Source of the DNA: Citrobacter amalonaticus
GTDB taxonomy: Bacteria > Pseudomonadota > Gammaproteobacteria > Enterobacterales > Enterobacteriaceae
Length of the DNA: 64,000 nucleotides
Assembly: GCF_002918555.1 (NCBI RefSeq)
Contig: NZ_PQMB01000003.1
Coordinates: 877,485-941,484, forward strand
Direction of reading: 5' to 3'
The number at the start of each line of letters is the position of its first letter. Positions within the stretch are counted from its first letter, which is position 1. The position numbers and the translations under genes are program-made. Shown one piece after another: positions 36,200-46,790 of the stretch. Below the pieces are notes generated by a model. It was not told the DNA's origin and ran no database searches. It saw nothing but the letters and a program-made list of their open reading frames with translations.

Positions 36200-37843
36200 A
36201 TGTTAAAGCACCTTCTAAAAAGACCGATCCTCAGCCAGCTCGCCTGGCTAATGCTGGTTTCATTCTATATAGCCGTTTGCCTGAACATCGCCTTCTATAA
36301 GCAGGTGTTACAGGTTTTACCGCTGGATTCGGTACGCAACGTGCTGGTTTTTTTATCGATGCCGGTTGTCGCTTTCAGCGTGATTAACATCGTGCTGACG
36401 CTGGTTTCCTTCCTGTGGCTCAACCGTCCGCTGGCCTGCCTTTTTATTGTGGTCGGTGCCAGTACGCAGTACTTCATCATGACCTACGGCATCGTTATTG
36501 ACCGTTCGATGATTGCCAACATGATGGACACCACTCCCGCAGAAACCTTCGCCCTGATAACGCCGCGCATGATGCTCACGCTGGGCCTGAGCGGTATTCT
36601 GGCGGCCATTATCGCCTGCTGGATTAAAATCAAACCCACCAGACCTCTGCTGAAAAGCGGTCTTTATCGCGGCGCAAACGTGCTGATCTCCGCGCTATTG
36701 ATCGTGCTGGTCGCCACCTTTTTCTATAAAGATTACGCCTCGCTGTTTCGCAACAACAAAGAGCTGATCAAATCCCTCAGCCCATCGAACAGTATTGTCG
36801 CGACGTCCTCATGGTATTCCCACCAGCGGCTGGCGAACCTGCCGCTGGTCCGGATTGGCGAAGATGCGCATCGCAATCCGCTGATGCTCAAGGAGCCGCG
36901 CAAGAACCTGACCATTCTCATCGTCGGTGAAACCTCACGCGGCGAAAACTTCTCGCTCGGCGGCTATCCGCGGGACACCAATCCGCTGCTGGCAAAAGAT
37001 AATGTGATCTATTTCGCGCATACCACCTCCTGCGGGACCGCCACGGCTATTTCTGTACCGTGCATGTTCTCCGATATGCCGCGCAAACATTATGACGAAG
37101 AGCTGGCGCACCATCAGGAAGGGATGCTGGATATTATTCAGCGGGCGGGCATTAACGTGCTGTGGAATGATAACGATGGCGGCTGTAAAGGCGCATGTGA
37201 CCGCGTTCCGCATCAGAATATGACCGCCCTTAACCTGCCGGGGCAGTGTATTGACGGCGAATGTTATGACGAAGTGCTGTTCCACGGACTGGAAGATTAC
37301 ATCAACACCTTGCAGGGCGACGGCGTGATTGTATTGCACACCATTGGCAGCCACGGCCCAACCTATTACAACCGCTATCCACCGCAGTTTAAGAAATTTA
37401 CCCCAACCTGCGATACCAATGAAATCCAGACCTGCTCACAGCAACAGCTGGTGAATACCTACGATAATACGCTGGTTTACGTGGACTATATTGTTGATAA
37501 AGCGATTAATATACTGAAAGCGCATCAGGATAAATTCACCACCAGCCTGGTCTATCTTTCCGATCATGGCGAATCGCTGGGAGAGAACGGTGTCTATCTG
37601 CACGGTCTGCCCTACGCCATTGCGCCAGACACACAAAAACATGTTCCTATGCTCCTCTGGCTCTCTGAGGATTATCAAAAACGCTATCAGATTGACCAGG
37701 CCTGCCTGCAAAAACAGGCTAGTTCGCAAGATTATTCGCAGGACAATCTTTTCTCAACCATGCTGGGTTTAACGGGCGTGCAGACGAAGTATTACCAGGC
37801 CGCAGATGATATTCTGCAGTCATGCAGGAGAACCGCTGAATGA
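36200..37843 (+). CDS. eptA: EptA (PmrC), lipid A phosphoethanolamine transferase
   Basis: A 547-residue inner-membrane enzyme. Five N-terminal membrane helices (to about 175) precede a periplasmic alkaline-phosphatase-like domain. Zinc and active-site elements are [24 protein letters not shown] (nucleophile Thr), [14 protein letters not shown] and [13 protein letters not shown]. The paired Cys of [13 protein letters not shown] and NEIQTC are present. It adds phosphoethanolamine to lipid A and lowers binding of polymyxin and other cationic peptides. The stop overlaps basR (ATGA). A PmrA box stands upstream. Confidence 0.97.
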   Translation: MLKHLLKRPILSQLAWLMLVSFYIAVCLNIAFYKQVLQVLPLDSVRNVLVFLSMPVVAFSVINIVLTLVSFLWLNRPLACLFIVVGASTQYFIMTYGIVIDRSMIANMMDTTPAETFALITPRMMLTLGLSGILAAIIACWIKIKPTRPLLKSGLYRGANVLISALLIVLVATFFYKDYASLFRNNKELIKSLSPSNSIVATSSWYSHQRLANLPLVRIGEDAHRNPLMLKEPRKNLTILIVGETSRGENFSLGGYPRDTNPLLAKDNVIYFAHTTSCGTATAISVPCMFSDMPRKHYDEELAHHQEGMLDIIQRAGINVLWNDNDGGCKGACDRVPHQNMTALNLPGQCIDGECYDEVLFHGLEDYINTLQGDGVIVLHTIGSHGPTYYNRYPPQFKKFTPTCDTNEIQTCSQQQLVNTYDNTLVYVDYIVDKAINILKAHQDKFTTSLVYLSDHGESLGENGVYLHGLPYAIAPDTQKHVPMLLWLSEDYQKRYQIDQACLQKQASSQDYSQDNLFSTMLGLTGVQTKYYQAADDILQSCRRTAE

Positions 37844-38508
37844 AGATTCTGATTGTTGAAGACGATACGCTGTTATTACAGGGACTCATTTTAGCGGCGC
37901 AAACGGAAGGGTACGCCTGTGACGGCGTCTCTACAGCCCGCGCCGCTGAACAATGCCTGGAGACCGGACATTATAGTCTGGTCGTACTGGATCTCGGCTT
38001 ACCGGATGAAGATGGCCTGCACTTTCTGTCCCGGATCCGACAGAAAAAGTACACCCTGCCGGTGCTGATCCTGACCGCCCGCGACACGCTGGGCGACAAA
38101 GTTTCCGGGCTGGACGTCGGGGCCGACGACTACCTGGTGAAGCCGTTTGCGCTGGAGGAGCTGCACGCCCGCATCCGCTCGCTGCTGCGCCGCCATAACA
38201 ACCAGGGCGAAAGCGAGCTGGCCGTCGGCAACCTGACGCTGAATATGGGACGTCGCCAGGTCTGGATAGAAGGTGATGAGCTGATCCTGACGCCAAAAGA
38301 GTACGCGCTGCTGTCACGCCTGATGCTCAAAGCAGGCAGCCCGGTTCACCGGGAAATCCTCTATAACGATATCTATAACTGGGACAATGAACCGTCCACC
38401 AACACCCTGGAAGTGCATATTCACAACCTGCGCGACAAAGTCGGCAAGTCGCGTATCCGCACGGTTCGTGGGTTTGGCTATATGCTGGTCGCAACTGAGG
38501 AAGGTTAA
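37840..38508 (+). CDS. basR: BasR (PmrA), response regulator
   Basis: A 222-residue OmpR-family regulator. The receiver domain has phospho-acceptor Asp51 ([12 protein letters not shown]) and Lys in YLVKPF. The winged helix lies at about 125-220 ([33 protein letters not shown]). It is phosphorylated by BasS in response to iron, acid or aluminium and activates lipid A modification genes. It overlaps eptA by 4 bp and abuts basS. Confidence 0.97.
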   Translation: MKILIVEDDTLLLQGLILAAQTEGYACDGVSTARAAEQCLETGHYSLVVLDLGLPDEDGLHFLSRIRQKKYTLPVLILTARDTLGDKVSGLDVGADDYLVKPFALEELHARIRSLLRRHNNQGESELAVGNLTLNMGRRQVWIEGDELILTPKEYALLSRLMLKAGSPVHREILYNDIYNWDNEPSTNTLEVHIHNLRDKVGKSRIRTVRGFGYMLVATEEG

Positions 38509-39591
38509 GTGAATCTGAGGCGTTTTCTGCAAAGGCCGATGACCCTGCGTCAGCGACTGATGCTTACCATCGGTCTGATTCTGCTGGTTTTCCAGCTCAT
38601 CAGTACCTTCTGGCTATGGCACGAAAGTACCGAACAAATCCAGCTGTTCGAGCAGGCGCTGCGGGAAAATCGCAACAATGACCGCCATATCATGCACGAG
38701 ATCCGCGAGGCGGTCGCCAGTCTGATCGTCCCCGGCGTGTTTATGGTCAGCCTCGCGCTGTTGATTTGCTATCAGGCTGTCCGGCGCATCACGCGTCCAC
38801 TCGCCGACCTGCAAAAAGAGTTAGAGGCACGCACGGCGGATAACCTGACCCCTATCGATATTCACAGCTCCACCATAGAAATTGAGTCCGTGGTTTCCGC
38901 GCTCAACGAACTGGTGACCCGGCTGACTAACACCATTGACAACGAGCGGATGTTTACCGCCGACGTCGCCCACGAGCTGCGCACGCCGTTATCCGGCGTA
39001 CGTCTGCATCTCGAACTGATGGCTAAAACGCACAAACTTGACGTTTCCCCCCTGCTGGCGCGCCTTGACCAGATGATGGACAGCGTCTCGCAGCTATTAC
39101 AGCTCGCGCGCGTCGGTCAGTCGTTTTCTTCGGGAAACTACCAGCACGTCAAACTGCTGGAAGATGTGATTCTGCCCTCTTACGATGAGCTTAGCACCAT
39201 GCTGGATCAGCGAGAGCAGACGTTACTGCTACCGGGCAGCACCGACGATGTTATCGTCAAAGGGGATGCCACACTCTTACGTATGCTGTTGCGAAACCTG
39301 GTGGAAAACGCCCATCGTTACAGTCCGACAGGCACGACCATCACCATTAGCCTGTACAGCACAGATGAGGCCGTAATGGCCGTCGAGGATGAAGGTCCGG
39401 GAGTTGATGAAAGTAAGTGTGGCGAGTTAAGTAAAGCCTTTGTACGCATGGACAGCCGTTACGGCGGAATCGGCCTGGGATTGAGTATTGTCAGCCGCAT
39501 CACGCAGCTGCATAAGGGACAATTTTTCCTGCGCAATCGCGTGGGAACAACGGGTACCCGTGCATGGGTGGCATTAAAGAAAGATCAGTAG
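38509..39591 (+). CDS. basS: BasS (PmrB), sensor histidine kinase
   Basis: 360 residues from GTG 38509, immediately after the basR stop. Two membrane segments (about 16-36 and 70-90) flank a short periplasmic loop with an ExxE iron-binding motif (HEIREA). The HAMP domain is followed by the phospho-His motif with His155 (ADVAHELRTPLSG), then the N box NLVENAHRYS, DEGPGV and GGIGLGLSIV. It is the Fe3+/acid sensor for BasR. Its 3' end overlaps pmrR on the other strand by 7 bp. Confidence 0.96.
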   Translation: MNLRRFLQRPMTLRQRLMLTIGLILLVFQLISTFWLWHESTEQIQLFEQALRENRNNDRHIMHEIREAVASLIVPGVFMVSLALLICYQAVRRITRPLADLQKELEARTADNLTPIDIHSSTIEIESVVSALNELVTRLTNTIDNERMFTADVAHELRTPLSGVRLHLELMAKTHKLDVSPLLARLDQMMDSVSQLLQLARVGQSFSSGNYQHVKLLEDVILPSYDELSTMLDQREQTLLLPGSTDDVIVKGDATLLRMLLRNLVENAHRYSPTGTTITISLYSTDEAVMAVEDEGPGVDESKCGELSKAFVRMDSRYGGIGLGLSIVSRITQLHKGQFFLRNRVGTTGTRAWVALKKDQ

Positions 39592-39674
39592 GTTGTGACC
39601 CAAACGTACAAAAAACTGCTGACAATCAGCACGCTAAACACGGTCGTTAAACTTTCATAAATACGCTTTTTCAT
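39585..39674 (-). CDS. pmrR: PmrR, 29-residue inner-membrane peptide
   Basis: A 29-codon frame, MKKRIYESLTTVFSVLIV to VTTY, with one membrane helix. It closely matches PmrR of Salmonella and E. coli, which binds and inhibits the lipid A kinase LpxT and so favours EptA products. GGAGGAGAG lies just upstream, and a perfect PmrA box lies 44 bp upstream on the same strand. The last codons overlap the basS stop on the opposite strand. This gene is too short for ordinary gene finders. Confidence 0.92.
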   Translation of the reverse strand: MKKRIYESLTTVFSVLIVSSFLYVWVTTY

Positions 39675-39717
39675 CGCACTCTCCTCCAGGGAATGGAAGA
39701 GAGTGTGCCTGAAAGAG

Positions 39718-39734
39718 ATTAAGCAAACCTTAAG
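39718..39734 (-). promoter_or_regulatory. PmrA (BasR) box upstream of pmrR
   Basis: On the minus strand CTTAAGGTTTGCTTAAT, two half-sites with 5-bp spacing, almost the same as the eptA box. It puts pmrR under the regulator encoded next to it. Confidence 0.88.
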
Positions 39735-39769
39735 GCAATGTGATGTGTATATATTGTCCCACCAGAGAC

Positions 39770-39842
39770 GATGCGCCGGGTGGCGACTGACGCCTTACCC
39801 GGCCAACAGAATGTCTGATAGCCCGACGCCATCAGGCAATGA
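39770..39842. repeat. REP/BIME element between pmrR and proP
   Basis: GCCGGGTGGCGACTGACGCC pairs with its own TACCCGGC end, and a second related unit (CTGATAGCCCGACGCCATCAGGCA) follows. The composition and half-palindromes are those of enterobacterial REP sequences, here just after the proP stop. Confidence 0.75.
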
Positions 39843-39847
39843 CACGC

Positions 39848-41350
39848 TTACTCGTCAATACGGGGATGCTGCTGTACCAGGCGGGTACGTTTAGACTGCA
39901 AATCAGCAATCTCCTGGTCGATATCTTCGATTTTCTGCTCGATGTTATCGTAGTGCTCACCCAGAATTTCCTTCGCTTCCTGAATATCAGAAGCGGCAGG
40001 CGTTGCCCCTTTCAGCGGTTGGTTGGCGGTCTCTTTCATCGTAATACCGGTGATAAAACCGATTACCGCAATCACCATCAGGTAATACGCCGGCATCATC
40101 AGATTTTGCGAGCTTTCCACCAGCCATGCGGCCAGGGTCGGCGTCAGACCCGCAATCAGCACCGAAATATTAAACGCGGCGGCCAGCGCGCTGTAACGAA
40201 TGTGCGTCGGGAACATTGCAGGTAATGAAGACGCCATCACCCCGGTAAAGCAGTTGAGGATCACCGCCAGCATCAGCAGTCCCGCAAAAATCAGACCAAT
40301 AACGTTGCTGTTAATCAGGATAAACGCCGGAATCGCCAGCGCGAACAGCGCGATACTCCCCATGATAATAAACGGGCGGCGGCCAAAGCGGTCACTCAGC
40401 AGCCCCATTACCGGCTGTACAAACAGCATCCCGATCATGATGGCGATAATAATCAGCACACCGTGGTCTTCTGAATAGTGCAGGTTATGGGACAGATAGC
40501 TCGGCATGTAGGTGAGCAGCATGTAGTAGGTCACGTTGGTGGCGATCACCAGACCGATACACGCCAGCAGGCTGCGCCAGTGTTTGGTCGCAATCTCTTT
40601 AAAGGAGACTTTTGGCCCGTCCTGCAATCCTTCACGATCGCCCTGCTCCAGCTTTTCGACGTGCTGCTGGAACGCCGGGGTCTCTTCCAGCGCATGACGC
40701 AGATAGAGACCGATAATCCCTAACGGCAGCGCGATGAAAAACGGAATACGCCAGCCCCACTCCAGGAAGTTCGCCTCGCCGACAACGGTGGAGATCAGCA
40801 CCACCACGCCCGCGCCCAGCACGAAACCGGCAATCGAGCCAAAGTCCAGCCAGCTCCCCATAAATCCGCGCTTACGGTCTGGCGAATACTCGGCAACAAA
40901 AATCGACGCGCCGGTGTATTCTCCGCCGACCGAAAAGCCCTGCGCCATTTTACACAGCAGCAGCAGGATCGGCGCCCAGATGCCAATCGAGGCATAAGAC
41001 GGGATCAGGCCAATACAGAAGGTGCTGATCGACATGATCACGATCGTGATGGCGAGAATCTTCTGGCGACCATATTTATCGCCGAGCATACCGAAGAATA
41101 AGCCGCCAAGCGGTCGAATCAGGAAGGGGACGGAGAAAGTGGCAAGTGCAGCAATCATCTGCACGCTGGGGTCAGCCCCCGGGAAAAACACTTTACCTAA
41201 AGCGTAAGCAACAAAACCATAAACACCAAAATCGAACCATTCCATCGCGTTACCCAGCGACGCTGCGGTAATCGCCTTTCGCAATTTACCGTCATCAATA
41301 ATGGTGACGTCGCGAAGCGTAATTGGTTTTATCTTTTTCCTTTTTAGCAT
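39848..41350 (-). CDS. proP: ProP, osmoregulatory proline/betaine-H+ symporter
   Basis: A 500-residue MFS transporter, the E. coli length. It has 12 membrane helices, and the MFS loop motif GDKYGRQKIL follows helix 2. The C-terminal tail after residue ~455 is a heptad-patterned coiled coil (ILGEHYDNIEQKIEDIDQEI) that tunes osmotic activation in E. coli. It takes up proline, glycine betaine and ectoine under hyperosmotic stress. ATG 41350 is followed by MLKRKKIKPITLRD. Confidence 0.97.
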   Translation of the reverse strand: MLKRKKIKPITLRDVTIIDDGKLRKAITAASLGNAMEWFDFGVYGFVAYALGKVFFPGADPSVQMIAALATFSVPFLIRPLGGLFFGMLGDKYGRQKILAITIVIMSISTFCIGLIPSYASIGIWAPILLLLCKMAQGFSVGGEYTGASIFVAEYSPDRKRGFMGSWLDFGSIAGFVLGAGVVVLISTVVGEANFLEWGWRIPFFIALPLGIIGLYLRHALEETPAFQQHVEKLEQGDREGLQDGPKVSFKEIATKHWRSLLACIGLVIATNVTYYMLLTYMPSYLSHNLHYSEDHGVLIIIAIMIGMLFVQPVMGLLSDRFGRRPFIIMGSIALFALAIPAFILINSNVIGLIFAGLLMLAVILNCFTGVMASSLPAMFPTHIRYSALAAAFNISVLIAGLTPTLAAWLVESSQNLMMPAYYLMVIAVIGFITGITMKETANQPLKGATPAASDIQEAKEILGEHYDNIEQKIEDIDQEIADLQSKRTRLVQQHPRIDE

Positions 41351-42007
41351 AGCAGTCCTCGTAGACTAAGCCCTGTCTCGCTCCGGACCGAATCCATTGG
41401 CGCCAGTTGCGCTAACGTCACCGTCGGGCGTTGGGAATTGCACAGGCGCAATCCCTGTAACAAGCGTAGCAGGTTTACTTACACACCCCGGTTAAGGATT
41501 GTACAACCGAACCTGTTGACGCCTGATTGGGCGGTTAATGAGCTATCTACCCTACCAGTGTTTAAATTTGTGATCAACTTCACATATATGTTTACGTTTC
41601 GTCAACAACGGTAAATAAGATAATTCTTAGTCACTTTTTCCACGTGAAGATGTTGCCAATCAGAAAAAAACAGAACTCCTGCTATTTGAACACGTTGGCT
41701 CTAAAATCACGGCTTTTACTATGGCTCTGCGCGAAAATCCGGCGATCATTTTTCACATTCAATTCACGAAACGAAAAATAATAAAAAACATCTCCCCCTT
41801 TTGCATAAATTATGTGACAAAGATAACTAAAACATCGTTTTATTTTTATTGAATCAATATATCAACGGGTGCAAAATATTATTATGACGCAACACCTGCG
41901 GGCGTGCGGATAAACATAAAATTGCCATTTATCAGATAACACATTGAAGTATAACGATATTAAATTCCTTGCCAGGTAATTCAATACGGCAAGATGTGAG
42001 GATGTTT
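41351..42007. other. proP-kdgT divergent intergenic region (657 bp)
   Basis: It holds the proP promoter region with the CRP site listed separately. From about 41560 on the DNA is AT-rich, up to the kdgT start. I see no KdgR-type palindrome and no gene. Confidence 0.6.
41569..41584. promoter_or_regulatory. CRP-binding site upstream of proP
   Basis: TGTGATCAACTTCACA matches the TGTGA-N6-TCACA consensus at all ten defined positions. E. coli proP P1 has a CRP site near -34.5 that represses it. This site is 219 bp before the proP start, consistent with that arrangement, though kdgT on the other side could also use it. Confidence 0.75.
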
Positions 42008-43006
42008 ATGAAAATTAAGGCCACCATAGAGCGCATCCCTGGCGGGATGATGTTGATTCCGTTACTGCTTGGCGCGATTTTAAATACCTTTGCCCCTAAT
42101 ACCGGGGAGTATTTTGGTTCCTTTACTAAAGGAATGATCGGCGGCACCGTGCCTGTTCTGGCGGTATGGTTTTTTTGTATCGGTGCATCCATTGACTTAC
42201 GCGCGACCGGAACCGTATTGCGTAAATCCGGTACGCTGGTGATCACCAAAATCGCTGTCGCATGGGTCGTGGCGATGATAGCCGCATCATTTATCCCGGA
42301 TACCGGGATCCAGACCGGATTTTTTGCCGGATTATCGGTGCTGGCTATCGTTTCAGCGATGGATATGACCAACGGCGGTCTGTATGCCAGCCTGATGAAT
42401 CAGTACGGTACTAAGGAAGAGTCCGGGGCGTTCGTCCTGATGTCGCTGGAGTCCGGCCCGCTGATGACGATGGTAATTCTGGGCTCCGCTGGCCTGGCTT
42501 CCTTCGAGCCACATCACTTTATCGGGGCCGTACTGCCGTTCCTGATTGGCTTTACGCTGGGGAACCTTGACCACGATCTGCGATCTTTCTTCAGCAAAGC
42601 AACACCAGTACTGATCCCATTCTTCGGCTTTGCGCTGGGGAATACCATTAATCTCGGCGTGATCGTGGATACCGGCCTGCTGGGTATTGTTCTGGGCGTG
42701 GCGGTTATCGTGATCACCGGTATCCCGCTGATTATTGCAGACCGCGTGATTGGCGGCGGAAATGGTACCGCAGGTGTGGCTGCCTCTTCTGCGGCAGGCG
42801 CTGCGGTAGCAAACCCGGTCATTATCGCGCAAATTAACCCGGCGTTTGAACCCGTCGCGGCCTCAGCGACGGCGCTCGTTGCCGCCAGCGTCATCGTTAC
42901 CGCTATTCTGGTACCGATCATCACCGCGCTGTATGCACGACGCTTCGGTAACCTGCCAGCACAGCAGGCGCAGGAAGAGAAACCTGCCGGGTCTCTGCAC
43001 CACTAA
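42008..43006 (+). CDS. kdgT: 2-keto-3-deoxygluconate permease (KdgT family)
   Basis: 332 residues from ATG 42008 ([15 protein letters not shown]) with GAGG upstream; earlier in-frame codons from 41969 are non-conserved. About ten membrane helices. Family motifs are [45 protein letters not shown] and [18 protein letters not shown]. It imports 2-keto-3-deoxygluconate with H+, feeding pectin/hexuronate catabolism. E. coli has kdgT elsewhere, so this is an insertion between proP and rdcB. No kdg metabolic gene is nearby. Confidence 0.9.
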   Translation: MKIKATIERIPGGMMLIPLLLGAILNTFAPNTGEYFGSFTKGMIGGTVPVLAVWFFCIGASIDLRATGTVLRKSGTLVITKIAVAWVVAMIAASFIPDTGIQTGFFAGLSVLAIVSAMDMTNGGLYASLMNQYGTKEESGAFVLMSLESGPLMTMVILGSAGLASFEPHHFIGAVLPFLIGFTLGNLDHDLRSFFSKATPVLIPFFGFALGNTINLGVIVDTGLLGIVLGVAVIVITGIPLIIADRVIGGGNGTAGVAASSAAGAAVANPVIIAQINPAFEPVAASATALVAASVIVTAILVPIITALYARRFGNLPAQQAQEEKPAGSLHH

Positions 43007-43024
43007 GTGCAACACCGTCCTCTT

Positions 43025-43915
43025 TTATCCTCTCTGAGAGGACGGTGTAAAAATTTCCTCGACCATCGCATCCACCAGTCGCTTCGCTGAACAGAGTCGC
43101 GGCATCCCCAGCGCCACGTTTTGCCAGCGCTGAGTCACCGACCAGCAGACCGGATGCTTATCCGCGTCGCACCAGTCGCCCACCCAGCTCAGCATATCGT
43201 TATGCCCGCCCGTCCCCACTGCCGCAGGCGAACTGAGCCACTGATGGTAGTAATGGCGCGTGGTCGGCGCGGCCTGATGACTGTACGCCAGATAGTGAGT
43301 CGCCATCCCACGCAGATTATCTTTCAGCACCGCAACCACTTCCGGGTTTGCCAGACGACAGGCGTCGCCAAAAGGCCCCCAGCGTAGCTCTTCCAGCGCG
43401 ATAAAACAGCGCCCTGCCAGCGACCAGCCATCATAGGCCCCCGCGTGCCAGCGGGCAAAAATCTGCTCACTGTGCAGACCCGCCTGCACCGTCAACCCCC
43501 GCCGGGTTAGCGCCTTTTCTTTCCAGACGCTGCGCTGCGTAAACCACCGTTGCAGAGCATCCAGCTGCCGGGCAATACCGGGAACCGACTGCCCACGGGA
43601 GAGATCCGCCTGCTGTAGCAGCGTCAGCCGTTGTACAATCCTGGTTAACGCCAGATGCCCGGGGTCGATCGACCCCGCCAGTTTCTCCACCAGCCCGAGG
43701 CGCATCATCAGGTTTTCACTGTACACCCCGGCCATCGCCCACGCGCGAAGCTGCGTCTGCGCCAGAACGTCCTGCGTCAGGCGCTCGCGAAATTGCTGCT
43801 GTTGCAGCGTACCGCCCACCCGTTTGGGTTCTTCTCCCTGAACCAGATCGACCATAAACTTCGGATGAATGCACTCCAGCATCCGTCCGGGGCCTTCCAG
43901 TAACACGCTCGTCAT
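43025..43915 (-). CDS. rdcB: RdcB (YjcZ)
   Basis: A 296-residue soluble protein matching E. coli YjcZ over its length (ECIHPKFMVDLVQGEEPKR near the start). No catalytic motif is visible. In E. coli, RdcB works with the dynamin-like RdcA to switch on the diguanylate cyclase DgcE and thus curli and cellulose. It overlaps the end of rdcA by 4 bp (ATGA), so the two are coupled in translation. Confidence 0.9.
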   Translation of the reverse strand: MTSVLLEGPGRMLECIHPKFMVDLVQGEEPKRVGGTLQQQQFRERLTQDVLAQTQLRAWAMAGVYSENLMMRLGLVEKLAGSIDPGHLALTRIVQRLTLLQQADLSRGQSVPGIARQLDALQRWFTQRSVWKEKALTRRGLTVQAGLHSEQIFARWHAGAYDGWSLAGRCFIALEELRWGPFGDACRLANPEVVAVLKDNLRGMATHYLAYSHQAAPTTRHYYHQWLSSPAAVGTGGHNDMLSWVGDWCDADKHPVCWSVTQRWQNVALGMPRLCSAKRLVDAMVEEIFTPSSQRG

Positions 43916-46266
43916 GTGTGCTCAGCTGCAAAAAGAGTCTGAATATCATCGCGGAGCAGGCGAGAGTCCTCATAAATCCACGCGTTCGCGGCGATGCTGT
44001 GTTGTAACTGTTCGCTCAAGGTCGTCACGGCGGATTCATGCTGCTGGCGCACCAGCAGAGTCTCACGCAGGCTCTCCTGTAGTCCGGCAAGGGATAATGA
44101 AAACTCTGCAAAAAACGTTGCCATACCTGCCGTAACAGAAACATCGACCTGGACGGCTAAAGCTTGATAAATTTGTTGGCAAAAGTGGCGGACATAATCC
44201 TCCAGGCTGCGGTGTAATGCTTTTATATCAATGGAGTAGCGTGCCCTGGCCTCAACCTGTTCATTCCCTCCCCAGTCTGGCTGATTCAGCCAGCGGGAGA
44301 AGGTTTCACGTACCCCACCCGCCCGCGGCGCGAGGTTGTCCATCGATTTTTCTTCCGCTATCGCCTCACTGAACAGCTGACGGGTATCGAAATTGAACAG
44401 AGAAGCCTGAAAGGCCGGGAGGCCGATCCGCACATGAAACCCCGCATGGCTTAACTCCTCTTTGACTCGCTTCTCGATTGGGCGCATCGCATCATTAAGC
44501 GTGCGGCTTAACGTTGCTTCAAGTTGCTCAAAGTGCAGCGTCAGCTCGCAGCTGATAGTTTCCTGCGCGGCCAGCAGCATTCCCTCACAGGAGGAGCGAA
44601 TTTTACTCAGCACCACCTGCGCCTGCCCTTCGTCATGCAGTATCAGCAGCCCTTCGGTCATTTCTGCTGCAGGAAGAAGAGGAAAACGTTCATATCGCGC
44701 CATTTGCAGCACCTGCTCCCGGCTGAAGTCGCTGTCGATACGCCGGAGGATCTCTCCCTGCTGGCGGGTGATAAATACGCTGGCCGAGGCCAGCGCCCGT
44801 TCAACCTCGTGTTCCACCTCGTCGCGTACGGCCTTCTGGCTCACCTGTAGCTGCTGCATATCCGCTTCAAGATGCAGAATATTTTGCTGTAACTGCCCGT
44901 AAGCAACCGTCAGACCGTGATAACGAAAATCCAGATATTCACGTACGTTTTGGGCATAATTCAGCAACTTTTGCGAAGCAGAACGCAGCGCATAGAGAGA
45001 GGCATTGGCATAAGCCGCATGGATAAGCGCCTGAATCGGTTGCTCAAATAGCGAATCTTCCCACAACAGCCTGGCGGCATGACGAATATGGTCGATATCA
45101 TCAAGATCGGCGCTACGCCAGCGTCTGCCCAGCGCCGCTTCGGCAAAATCCTGCACCCAGCGCTGCTCCTGGTGATCCGGCAAGCGCCCGTTGACCGCCA
45201 ACTCATGCCGCGCCCGATTCGCCAGGTAGCCCCACATTGACGAGACCGGGTAAATGTGTCCGGGGGTGATACAGCCCTTCATTAAGGTACCGGAAATCAT
45301 CGCCCGGACCTGCTCCTCGTCGTCGCTGTTACGATCTTTCTGATCGAATTTATTCACCAGCGCGAACAGCGGCACGGATTTCCCCACGGCGGCAATGGCA
45401 TGGCGCACCTCTTCATCGGAGATCGATTTCAACTGTGTATAGTCCATCACCGCCAGCACGGCAGAGGCACGCGCCAGCTGCTCGTTCAGCATCTTTTGCA
45501 GGTGCGGCTGTCCGGCTTCATTAGGCCCCGGTGTATCCAGTAAAGTCAGCTGTCCCGGAAATTTCTCCAGCCCCTCCAGATGCACAAACTCGACGTCGAT
45601 AACCGGGATATGCTCAATGGCGGCATAGGCGGCAAACGGAAAATCCACCTCCAGCGCTTTCGACAGACGAACCAGATCGTTAAGGCTCTTCAGGCAGTGA
45701 AAAATCGGCTGTGCGCCGAGATAGCATCGCTCAAACGCGACGCCATTTTCGATTCGCTGAAGCAGCGCATCCATATCTTTATCGATTTCCAGTACCTGAA
45801 TCAGATGCTGGCGATCGCGCATGTGCATTCGCTGTTGCAGGGTGAGCATCAGGCTGTCGATCGGCGCGACATGGGGGAAATGCAGGACCGGCTCTTTTTG
45901 TCCCGGTGTATGGCGAATCAACGTCGGGAGCGCAGTCATGGGCCGATTACGATTAGGCAAAACCTCAGTGCCGACAATGGCATTGATCGTCGTCGATTTT
46001 CCCGCCTTCATCGTGCCGACGATCGCCAGAACCATCTCCAGGCGCGAGATTTTTCGCAATTCATTGCTCAGCATGGCCTGTGGAACATCCATATCACAGG
46101 CGCTAAAATGCAACGGTTGAACGGGACCCAGGGTGTCCCCCGAAATTTTTCGGGCGTTATTCAGCGTCACCGTTGGCATTTTCGTTACCCCCTTAAGGTG
46201 CTCCAGGGAAAGCAACAGTAAGCGTTCAGCTTCCTGACTTAATTCATATATTGTCTGTGTGTGCAT
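43912..46266 (-). CDS. rdcA: RdcA/CrfC (YjdA), dynamin-like GTPase
   Basis: A 784-residue protein. The G1 P-loop is GTMKAGKSTTINAIVG (about residues 86-101), G2 lies in RPMTALPTLI, G3 in LLDTPGPNEAG and G4 in NKFDQKD. A long helical region with coiled-coil character follows. E. coli RdcA (also called CrfC) was linked to sliding-clamp positioning after replication and later to DgcE regulation. This copy is about 40 residues longer than I recall for E. coli, with inserted sequence near residues 28-60 and weaker similarity after residue 500. ATG 46266 has AAGGAAG upstream. Confidence 0.9.
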   Translation of the reverse strand: MHTQTIYELSQEAERLLLLSLEHLKGVTKMPTVTLNNARKISGDTLGPVQPLHFSACDMDVPQAMLSNELRKISRLEMVLAIVGTMKAGKSTTINAIVGTEVLPNRNRPMTALPTLIRHTPGQKEPVLHFPHVAPIDSLMLTLQQRMHMRDRQHLIQVLEIDKDMDALLQRIENGVAFERCYLGAQPIFHCLKSLNDLVRLSKALEVDFPFAAYAAIEHIPVIDVEFVHLEGLEKFPGQLTLLDTPGPNEAGQPHLQKMLNEQLARASAVLAVMDYTQLKSISDEEVRHAIAAVGKSVPLFALVNKFDQKDRNSDDEEQVRAMISGTLMKGCITPGHIYPVSSMWGYLANRARHELAVNGRLPDHQEQRWVQDFAEAALGRRWRSADLDDIDHIRHAARLLWEDSLFEQPIQALIHAAYANASLYALRSASQKLLNYAQNVREYLDFRYHGLTVAYGQLQQNILHLEADMQQLQVSQKAVRDEVEHEVERALASASVFITRQQGEILRRIDSDFSREQVLQMARYERFPLLPAAEMTEGLLILHDEGQAQVVLSKIRSSCEGMLLAAQETISCELTLHFEQLEATLSRTLNDAMRPIEKRVKEELSHAGFHVRIGLPAFQASLFNFDTRQLFSEAIAEEKSMDNLAPRAGGVRETFSRWLNQPDWGGNEQVEARARYSIDIKALHRSLEDYVRHFCQQIYQALAVQVDVSVTAGMATFFAEFSLSLAGLQESLRETLLVRQQHESAVTTLSEQLQHSIAANAWIYEDSRLLRDDIQTLFAAEHT

Positions 46267-46790
46267 GCAAAATGCTTCCTTAACGAAAATTTTATTACTT
46301 TAGTTAGCCGGATGATTTTATTTATGGATTTTCGGCTTTTATAATGACATTAAAAATAAGAAAAACTAAAATAACCTTATGATATTACTGGCTTATTATA
46401 ATCCAGACGTCACAACGGGCTTTGCACCTCTCATTGGCTGAAATAAGGATAAAGATAAAGAGAGTAGTTCAATTTAAAAAAAACAGATTAACGCATACTA
46501 TTTTCACCTACCTGAATTAAGGGGCAAGATAAGTAAGTCGTGGTGGAAAATAAAACTGTTGACCGTTATTTCAGGTTATTCACTTCACCTTATCTTAAAT
46601 ATCAATACGTAGCAATTTCCCTCAAAAAAACTTTTTCCTGTTGCTAACCCCCTCCAGCCGCAAGGGCCCATATTCTTAAAACCGGAGTAGCCCCGACAAC
46701 GTTAAGGATTTTGTGTATAATTGCGGCCTTTTTCAACAATCTGCCATACTTTGGGCGCTTTTGCCCCTGCTGACTTTTGAGGAAATCCCC
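46267..46790. other. rdcA-yjdM divergent intergenic region (524 bp)
   Basis: AT-rich with no coding frame of note. It holds the yjdM promoter listed separately. No clear repeat or regulator site was found. Confidence 0.6.
46693..46721 (+). promoter_or_regulatory. Promoter of yjdM
   Basis: CCGACA (46693-46698), 17 bp, TATAAT (46716-46721). The -10 is perfect and the spacing optimal. It is 70 bp before the yjdM start. Confidence 0.65.
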
